Source: JBEEPE01 sp964489645
GTDB taxonomy: Bacteria > Verrucomicrobiota > Verrucomicrobiia > Chthoniobacterales > Chthoniobacteraceae
Length of the DNA stretch: 32,449 nucleotides
Assembly: GCA_964489645.1 (NCBI GenBank)
Contig: CAZAZT010000028.1
Location: 1 to 32,449, forward strand
Direction of reading: 5' to 3'
The translations under genes were made by a program, and so were the position numbers. A model generated the notes under the pieces. That model did no database searches and had not been told where the DNA came from. It saw nothing but the letters and a program-made list of their open reading frames with translations. How positions within the stretch are numbered: the stretch's first letter is position 1; every line of letters begins with the position of its first letter. Positions 26,647 to 32,449 of the stretch are shown here, piece after piece.

Positions 26647-27522
26647 TCACTTCACTTGGTCGGACCAGAGCCAGCGGAGGGCGGTATGGAGGCGGTCGCC
26701 GCCCCAGTTCCCGGAGTGGCCGCCATCGGTCATCTCGAACTGATATTCGTACCCTGCGAACTTGAAGGCAGCGGCGAGGTCTTCGTTGGCGAGGGGCCAG
26801 TTGCCGAAGAGATTGTTGAGGTCGTCCTTCCCTTCTTGGATGTAAACCTTGAGCGGTTTCGGGGTTGGCTTTGATTTCCGGATGAGGCCTGGATACGCCC
26901 AGCCGCCGCGGATGTTGGTGAAACTTCCGATGTGGCTCAGGACTTTTCCGAACTGCTCCGGCTTTTCCCAAGCGACGGTGAAGGCGCAGATGCCGCCGGA
27001 GGAGATGCCGCACACGGCGCGTTGTTTGGGATCTTTGGAGATGTTGAGATCTTTGAGGGCGACGGGCAGGAAGTCTTCGATGAGGAAGTTGGCGTAGCGG
27101 TCGCCCATTGAATCGTATTCGAAGGAGCGGTTGCTGCGGTCTTTGGCGCCTGGCTTGTTGGCAGGGACGGTGCCTGGTTGGACGAAGACGGCTACGGTCA
27201 CCGGCATCGCTTTCTGGTGGATGAGGTTATCGAAGATCACGGGTACTCGGAAGGCGCCGTCCTTTTTTGCGTAGCCGTTTCCATCCATGAACACCATGAG
27301 AGCGGCAGGTTGTTTCGGGGAGTACTGAGCGGGCACATAGACGCTGTAATCGCGACGAGTGCCTGGGTAGATCTTGGATTCGGTGAAGGTACCTGCGGTG
27401 ATTTGGCCGGTGGGCACTCCGGACTGAGGATTGCGGTCAGGATGGGCGGGATTGAGCGCATCGGCGGCATGGATCGAAATGGCGCCGAGTAGCACGCTGG
27501 CGAGGAGGGAGTGTAGCTTCAT
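26647..27522 (-). CDS. Secreted esterase (enterochelin esterase/esterase-D-like)
   Basis: 291 residues with a signal peptide (LLASVLLGAISIHA). It closely matches the esterase half of the downstream gene over its whole length: RRDYSVYVPAQYSPKQPAAL, NRSFEYDSMGDRYANFLIED, elbow VCGISSGGICAFTVAWEKPE (Ser near residue 173) and a candidate His in DGGHSGNWGGDRL. It is an alpha/beta hydrolase without the propeller domain, so the two genes are a tandem duplication with or without domain fusion. The ATG at 27522 is 24 bases downstream of the terminator hairpin of the preceding unit, so a promoter must lie in the very short space or transcription reads through. The substrate may be a carbohydrate ester. 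This is inference. Confidence 0.88.
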   Translation of the reverse strand: MKLHSLLASVLLGAISIHAADALNPAHPDRNPQSGVPTGQITAGTFTESKIYPGTRRDYSVYVPAQYSPKQPAALMVFMDGNGYAKKDGAFRVPVIFDNLIHQKAMPVTVAVFVQPGTVPANKPGAKDRSNRSFEYDSMGDRYANFLIEDFLPVALKDLNISKDPKQRAVCGISSGGICAFTVAWEKPEQFGKVLSHIGSFTNIRGGWAYPGLIRKSKPTPKPLKVYIQEGKDDLNNLFGNWPLANEDLAAAFKFAGYEYQFEMTDGGHSGNWGGDRLHTALRWLWSDQVK

Positions 27523-27537
27523 GGGGAGGGGGTTAGT

Positions 27538-27575
27538 TGAAAATAAACCCGTCGCCTCGGGCGAGGCGACGGGTT
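27538..27575 (-). terminator. Strong hairpin terminator for the coiled-coil cytochrome gene
   Basis: 27546-27575 is a palindrome apart from its central two bases (arms AACCCGTCGCCTCG and its complement). On the minus strand it is followed by TTTATTTT. It begins 20 bases after the stop codon at 27595. Confidence 0.92.
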
Positions 27576-27594
27576 GTGAAGGTGGCGGTCAGGC

Positions 27595-30477
27595 TCACAT
27601 CGCGGTGGGTTCGCCCCAACGCGATTTGAACTCCGCGAATCGTTTATCTGCTTCCGCTTTGCTGGGGTCGACCTGGTTCTTTGCGGATGCCAGTTCTTTC
27701 TCAGCGCGCTCCTTTTCTGCGGCTGCATCTTTTTTGATGAGCGGTTGCGCTTTCTTGGCATCGGCCAGAGCTTTTTGGCGTTTTGGCAAGTCGTCTTTTG
27801 CCTGTTGGAGGGCTTTTTCGGCCTTCGCAAGCGCTTGGGTTGCTGGACGGAAATCCTGATCGGCGGTCCGGACAGCCTCTTTCTGTTGGTCGAGAGCCTT
27901 TCCGAGAGAGGCTACGTCAGCGGTGGACTTCTCCGTCTGCGTCTTGTTCGCCGCGAGATCTGCGTCAAGTTTTGTACGGTCGGGTTTGATGGCCTCAAGC
28001 GCGGCAAGTTTGGCAGCGTGGTCTTTCTGAAGGCGCTCCACCTCGTCACGAACGGGGGCCACCGCCCCCTCTAGGGTGGCGACGGAAGTTTTTGCGGCGG
28101 CGAGTTTTGGGGTTAGTTCTGCGAGTTCTGCTGAGAGTTTCTGATGCGCAGCACTGATCCCGTCGAGGGCCGCTTTTTTTGAGGCGACCACTTTCTGGAG
28201 GTTCTCCAGTTGTTGTTTGACTGGCGCGAGGCTCTCCGGTGATGCCTTGGCGGCCGTCTGCGTTTCAAGCGCTTTCTGCGCGTCAGCGGCCGCTTTTGAG
28301 GCGTCATCGAGGGCCTTTTTGGCGTCTTCGGTCCGCTTCGTCAGCGAAGCGGTGGATTCATCCACAGATTTCTGTTTCGCTGCGGTCTGGGCGGCGAGGT
28401 CATCGCGTAGTTTTCGTGACTCGGCGAGTTTCGGGGTCACCTCAGCGGATTTGGCGTCGAGGGTCTTCTGTTTTTCCCGGAGCGGCACGGCGGCAGCCTC
28501 CACGGCTTTGCGTGCGGCTTCCGAACGCTGGTCCATTTGGGTTGTCCTTGTCTTCAACGCGGGCAGCGCCTTCGTGGCTTCGTCGAGGGACTGCTTGGCA
28601 GCCGCAAGTTTGGTTTCGGTGTCAGCGACAATGTTCTTTGCGGATTTGACTTTGGCCTCGAGCTGTTCGGCCTTGGTTCGTGCGTCCGAGAACGCTTTCT
28701 CGGCCGTGGAGATCTTTCCAGGCGCTGCCGCGAGAGCTTTCTCAGCATCGACGACGTCGGTGTCCGCTTGTTGGCTGCGCGAGGTCGCACTGGCGATGGT
28801 CGCGGTGAGCGAGGCGACTTTCGCCTTGGCGTCCTCCGCTTTGGAGCGGGCCTTCTGGACGACGAGGAAAGCCTCTCCCCGTTCCCAGTGAGCGAGGTCA
28901 TCTTTCGCTTTCTTGGCTTCGGCTTGGGCGGTGTCGATTCCCGGTTTTGCCTTGGCGAGTTCGGCCTCCAGCGGGGCGGAGTCTTGACCAGCGTTCTTCG
29001 CGGCTTCGACCTTCTGGGTGAGTTGGGCGAGCTGTTCGCGGGCGGCTTGGGCCTTGGCTTCGGAGACCTTGAAGGATTCCCTGGCCTTCTTGAGGTGGTC
29101 CGATATCGGTTGTGGGTTCGCAGTGATTTCCGCTGCGGGTTTGCCAGCGTCGGCGATCGGGTAGACCTGTATTTTCCCGTTCCAATCGCCAGCGATGACC
29201 TTCCCGGAGTTGATCACGGAGCGGAGGGCGATTTCGGTCATCGGCTGGGAGGTCATGAGCACCTTGCCCATGTTGTCCCAGACTTTGGTCAACTTATCGC
29301 GTCCGCAGGTGACGATCTGTCCGTCAGAGTTGATGTCGATGAACTCGCACCCTCCCGCATGGGCAGTCCATTTCCTGATTTCCTTGCCTTCATTCGGGTC
29401 CCAGAGCACGACGGTTCCGTCGGCGCCGGCAGAGGCGAGGACATTCGGGAGGAATGCGAGGGCGTTGACGGCGGTTTTGTGGCCGGGGAGCGTGTTGAAT
29501 TCTTTACCGGTTGCCGTTTCCCAAACGGTGATACCGCCTGCGCGATCTGCGGAGGCGAAGAGCTTGCCATCTGGGGAGAAGACGACGGAGGTGACCCAGT
29601 CGGTGTGTTTTTTGAGAGTGTGGAGCAGTTGCCCGTTTTGGGAGTTGTAGACTTTGACCAACCGCAGGGGGCCACCCAGAGCGACCTTGGTGTGGTCGGG
29701 GCTGACGTCTGCGCCGAGGACGGAGTCGAACTCGTTACCGACGGTACCGATGCGTTCTCCGTTAGCGATTTTCCAGAGGGCTACTTGACCGGATTTTCCG
29801 CCGAGACCTCCGCCGGTGAGCAGGACTTGGCCATTTCGCGAGAATCGGACGATGGCTGGGAATCCCTCATTGAAGGGGAGCACTCCGAGAGGGCGGAGAG
29901 ATTCCGTGTTATAGAGGATGATCTGTCGTTGGCCGCCGACTGCGACGAGGGGCGCCCAGGGGCTTGCGCCGAGTGCGACGAGTGCGTTCTCGAGTTTGGT
30001 TTGGACGTAAGGTTCTAGGTTGAGATCGCCCGGCATGGGTGGGGGGCCGGCGGGGCGCTCGAGGGAGACGGCTGCGACCTCGACTTTGTTCGAGGCGGCA
30101 ACCCCTTTACTGGAAGCGCTTTCGAGGAGCCTGTCCTTGATCCACTTCTCCATGATGGCCAGTTCGCCGTCATTGAGGCGGTCACCCTTTGGGGGCATGA
30201 CCGGCTCTTCTGTGCCCTTCACGCAGGTGAAGAGGAGGCTGCCGGACGCGTTGCCACTGTGAACGACCTTGCCGTTATCGCTCCCTTGGAGGGTTGCCTG
30301 ATAGGTTGAGAGGTCGAGGCCCGCCTTCTTTTTGTCGGGGTTATGACAGTTCAGGCACGCGTTCCGGAAGATCGGAAGTACGTGGTCGTCGTAGGTCACC
30401 TTCTCGGGGAGGGCGGCGGACGCGACCGTTCCGAGGAGGGAGACGAGGGAAAGGGCGAGGAGGTTCCCGTGGCGCAT
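27595..30477 (-). CDS. Exported cytochrome c / WD40 propeller / long coiled-coil protein
   Basis: 960 residues. A signal peptide (LLALSLVSLLGTVASA) is followed by a planctomycete-type cytochrome c domain with haem site C41-L-N-C44-H45 and a distal Met in EPVMPPKGDRL. A WD40 propeller occupies about 165-445, with repeats such as LLHTLKKHTDWVTSVVFSPD, GKLFASADRAGGITVWETAT and LASAGADGTVVLWDPNEGK. The last 500 residues are an Ala/Lys/Glu/Gln-rich coiled coil (EALKAL-type heptads) with almost no aromatics, ending EFKSRWGEPTAM. Similar cytochrome/WD40 proteins are known in Verrucomicrobiota and Planctomycetota, but function is unknown. The likely place is the periplasm, perhaps as a scaffold or spacer. 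The start is 10 bases downstream of the DUF1549/DUF1553 gene, so they are co-transcribed. Codon use is more balanced than in the first 8 kb, which may reflect high expression. Confidence 0.88.
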   Translation of the reverse strand: MRHGNLLALSLVSLLGTVASAALPEKVTYDDHVLPIFRNACLNCHNPDKKKAGLDLSTYQATLQGSDNGKVVHSGNASGSLLFTCVKGTEEPVMPPKGDRLNDGELAIMEKWIKDRLLESASSKGVAASNKVEVAAVSLERPAGPPPMPGDLNLEPYVQTKLENALVALGASPWAPLVAVGGQRQIILYNTESLRPLGVLPFNEGFPAIVRFSRNGQVLLTGGGLGGKSGQVALWKIANGERIGTVGNEFDSVLGADVSPDHTKVALGGPLRLVKVYNSQNGQLLHTLKKHTDWVTSVVFSPDGKLFASADRAGGITVWETATGKEFNTLPGHKTAVNALAFLPNVLASAGADGTVVLWDPNEGKEIRKWTAHAGGCEFIDINSDGQIVTCGRDKLTKVWDNMGKVLMTSQPMTEIALRSVINSGKVIAGDWNGKIQVYPIADAGKPAAEITANPQPISDHLKKARESFKVSEAKAQAAREQLAQLTQKVEAAKNAGQDSAPLEAELAKAKPGIDTAQAEAKKAKDDLAHWERGEAFLVVQKARSKAEDAKAKVASLTATIASATSRSQQADTDVVDAEKALAAAPGKISTAEKAFSDARTKAEQLEAKVKSAKNIVADTETKLAAAKQSLDEATKALPALKTRTTQMDQRSEAARKAVEAAAVPLREKQKTLDAKSAEVTPKLAESRKLRDDLAAQTAAKQKSVDESTASLTKRTEDAKKALDDASKAAADAQKALETQTAAKASPESLAPVKQQLENLQKVVASKKAALDGISAAHQKLSAELAELTPKLAAAKTSVATLEGAVAPVRDEVERLQKDHAAKLAALEAIKPDRTKLDADLAANKTQTEKSTADVASLGKALDQQKEAVRTADQDFRPATQALAKAEKALQQAKDDLPKRQKALADAKKAQPLIKKDAAAEKERAEKELASAKNQVDPSKAEADKRFAEFKSRWGEPTAM

Positions 30478-30487
30478 AGGGATCAGT

Positions 30488-32449
30488 TTAATGGTTGAAC
30501 AAGAATTCCTTGGAGTTCATCAGAGCCCAGAAGACGTCTTGGAGGACGAGCTTCGTTTCTGGAGCGGGCTTGTTGTCCGCGGTGGGCGCAGGGAGTTTGG
30601 ATTTGAGCTTGGAGACCTCTTCGTTGGTTGGTTTTCTCGAGAAGCATCGGACGAACAGTTCAACGATGATGTCGTCAGCGTTCTTGCCGTCTTTGAGGAG
30701 TTTCTCGACGACTTGACCGCTTGCGATTTTCCCTTCGATGGTATCGCCATTCAGCAGGTGGAGGGCTTGGGAGAGCGTCGGAGCGACCTCTTCACGGGAA
30801 CAGACGGATTCGCGTGTGGAGCGACCGAACGTGGAGAGGAAGTAGTTCGAGCTTTTGCCGTCAGCCATTTCCACGGAACGCGCGCCGATGGGGAGGCCTT
30901 TGTGTTTGGTGGGTGCGTCGGTGACCTGCGAGATGCAGTCGAACATGACCTCTGCTCTCATCCTGCGGATGGTGCCGTGGGAGAAGTTCCGGGTATCGAG
31001 TTCGTTGGTCTCGTTCGGACGGGTGCTCAGTTGGTAAGTCCGGGAGGTGCACACGTCGCGGACGATCCTGCGGAGGTCGAAGTTGTATTCGACGAGTTTG
31101 TCTGCGAGGGCTTTGAGCAACTCGGGGTTGGAGGCGGGGTTGGAGATGCGCACGTCATCGACGGGTTCGACGATCCCGCGGCCGATGTATTGGGCCCAGA
31201 CGAGGTTTGCCATGTGTTTGGCGAACCAGGGATTGTCCTTGGCACGCACCCAGTCTGCGAGGAGTTGACGCCGGTCAGCGTCCTTCCCTTCTGGGGCGTC
31301 ACCGCCGAGGAATTTTGGCGGGATGATCTTATCGCCGACGGGGTGTTTCGCATCGCCGGAGCGGGTGTTGTACACGACGCGTTCGCGAGGGTCTTCGCCG
31401 TTCTTGCGCCCGACTTGGGTGAAGAAGGAGACGAATCCGCGGTAGTCTTCCATGGTCCACCGGTCGAACGGGTGGTTATGGCACTGGGCGCATTGGATAC
31501 GGATGCCGAAGAAGGCTTGTGCGGTGTCTTCTGCGTGTTTGAGCGGATCGGGCTCTGTGAGGAAGAAGTTCGCGGCGGGGTACTCGAAGTTGGATCCGTT
31601 GGCACTGAGGAGGCGCGCTGCGATTTCGTTGAGCGGCACGTTGTTATCGAGTTGCTCTCTGATCCAGGAGTAATAGGAGATGACGGATTTGTAGTACATG
31701 TTCCGTTGGTTGTTGGTGGCGATCTGGAGGAGTTCGCTCCACTTGAGGGCCCAGACGTCGACGAACTCGTGGCGGGCGATGAGGCGGTCGACGAGTTTTT
31801 CGCGTTTTGCGGGGTCTTTATCGTTCACGAACTCTTCGACCTGCTCGCTGGTGGGGAGGACTCCATTGATGTCGATGAACGCGCGGCGCGCGAATGTCGG
31901 GTCATCGCAGAGGCCGCTTGGGATGAGGCGAAGGTCTTGGAGTTTTTTATGGACGAGGGAGTCGACGTAGTTCTTTTCCTCGATTTTTGGCCACTCGTAT
32001 TTCTGTCCTTTTGGGACGACGATGACTTGGGATCCGACGGTGTATTTGCCGTACCGGGCCATGACGAATGCTTCTCCGCGCTGACCGGTGGAGACGGTGC
32101 CATCTTCGCCGAGTTTTGCAGTGCCTTCGTTGTTGGATAGGAAGAGGGCGATATCGGTGACGTCGCGGTCGCTGCCGTCGCTGTATTTGGCGCGGACGAC
32201 CATCTTGAATTTTGAGCCATCGCTATCGAGGACGATGCGGTTGGGGAGCAACTCGACTCCGGTAAGGGTGGGGAGGTCGGCGGGATCGTTGGGTGCGCCG
32301 GCTTGGAGCCACTGGAGCATCGTATTGTAGAGGGGAGAGCCTTTTTCGAATCGTTTTCCTCCGGTGTGGGGTGCGCTGCCGTCCGACTTGGTGAGCATGA
32401 GGGAGGCTTCAGGGACGGCGAGGTTGATGCGGCGACCGGGTTGTTCGCG
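30488..32449 (-). CDS. DUF1549/DUF1553 (PSCyt2-PSD1) protein, 5' end outside the window
   Basis: At least 653 residues. The frame stays open to the last base: codons upstream of the ATG at 32398 read GRRINLAVPEASL and continue a family-like pattern (PHTGGKRFEKGSPLYNTMLQWL), so that ATG is internal and the gene begins beyond 32449, probably with a cytochrome c domain. Visible parts are an Ig-like/Big-2-type domain (LTGVELLPNRIVLDSDGSKF to GSQVIVVPK), the DUF1549 region (ARRAFIDINGVLPTSEQVEE, IQCAQCHNHPFDRWTMEDYRG) and the DUF1553 region (HMANLVWAQYIGRGIVEPVDD, TSRTYQLSTRPNETNELD). It differs from the paralogue at 17338-19914 in having the Ig-like domain. It is an exported protein of unknown function, paired with the coiled-coil cytochrome protein 10 bases downstream. 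Confidence 0.9.
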   Translation of the reverse strand, partial: REQPGRRINLAVPEASLMLTKSDGSAPHTGGKRFEKGSPLYNTMLQWLQAGAPNDPADLPTLTGVELLPNRIVLDSDGSKFKMVVRAKYSDGSDRDVTDIALFLSNNEGTAKLGEDGTVSTGQRGEAFVMARYGKYTVGSQVIVVPKGQKYEWPKIEEKNYVDSLVHKKLQDLRLIPSGLCDDPTFARRAFIDINGVLPTSEQVEEFVNDKDPAKREKLVDRLIARHEFVDVWALKWSELLQIATNNQRNMYYKSVISYYSWIREQLDNNVPLNEIAARLLSANGSNFEYPAANFFLTEPDPLKHAEDTAQAFFGIRIQCAQCHNHPFDRWTMEDYRGFVSFFTQVGRKNGEDPRERVVYNTRSGDAKHPVGDKIIPPKFLGGDAPEGKDADRRQLLADWVRAKDNPWFAKHMANLVWAQYIGRGIVEPVDDVRISNPASNPELLKALADKLVEYNFDLRRIVRDVCTSRTYQLSTRPNETNELDTRNFSHGTIRRMRAEVMFDCISQVTDAPTKHKGLPIGARSVEMADGKSSNYFLSTFGRSTRESVCSREEVAPTLSQALHLLNGDTIEGKIASGQVVEKLLKDGKNADDIIVELFVRCFSRKPTNEEVSKLKSKLPAPTADNKPAPETKLVLQDVFWALMNSKEFLFNH

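Noticed and set aside
24683..26743. 686-codon + strand open frame crossing the N gap
   Set aside because: Includes the unknown bases and is antisense to the esterase/SMP-30 gene; no domain seen.
28537..30018. 493-codon + strand open frame opposite the coiled-coil/WD40 gene
   Set aside because: Shadow of the minus-strand gene, which has clear WD40 and haem motifs.
30491..32140. 549-codon + strand open frame at the right end
   Set aside because: Antisense to the DUF1549/DUF1553 protein and without family motifs.

Overview
The window (about 32.4 kb, GC-rich, no rRNA, tRNA or CRISPR seen) looks like a draft-assembly piece of a Verrucomicrobiota chromosome, with Planctomycetota as the second choice. 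The main reason is the set of secreted or periplasmic PSCyt/DUF1549/DUF1553 proteins, a Tat-exported DUF1501 protein, a cytochrome c/WD40/coiled-coil giant, a secreted five-bladed-propeller glycosidase-like protein and esterase/SMP-30 fusions. These families are typical of that superphylum. A run of exactly 100 Ns (24729-24828) shows it is a scaffold.

Layout. (1) 104-2758 (-): a large GH63-like/MGH1 glucosidase. (2) 2915-12997 (+): a type I secretion island. It encodes a parvulin-type peptidylprolyl isomerase, a cyclic-nucleotide-binding domain joined to a degenerate C39-like ABC exporter (HlyB type), an HlyD adaptor, two paralogous RTX proteins with the same C-terminal export-type domain, and a GT4 glycosyltransferase. 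The N-terminal part of the exporter is interrupted by an extreme poly-G tract that changes the frame and by an in-frame TAG. (3) 12968-19914 (-): a likely operon read PSD1 protein, DUF1501 protein, propeller glycosidase-like protein, MATE transporter. (4) 20191-24728 (+): a two-partner secretion pair, TpsA (haemagglutinin-activity domain) then TpsB (FhaC/ShlB porin), whose 3' end is lost in the N gap. (5) 24833-27522 (-): two tandem related esterases, one fused to an SMP-30-like propeller. (6) 27595-32449 (-): a cytochrome c/WD40/long coiled-coil protein directly downstream of a second DUF1549/DUF1553 protein that runs off the window end.

Taken together the region is about the cell exterior: two dedicated protein secretion routes with their own substrates sit among exported hydrolases and c-type-cytochrome-bearing proteins probably used for polysaccharide or ester breakdown. 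In roughly the first 8 kb the + strand is so G-rich that + genes end codons in G and - genes in C. This inflates long antisense open frames, which I excluded. The most notable item is the cyanobacterial-style type I secretion operon and its G-tract-interrupted exporter gene.
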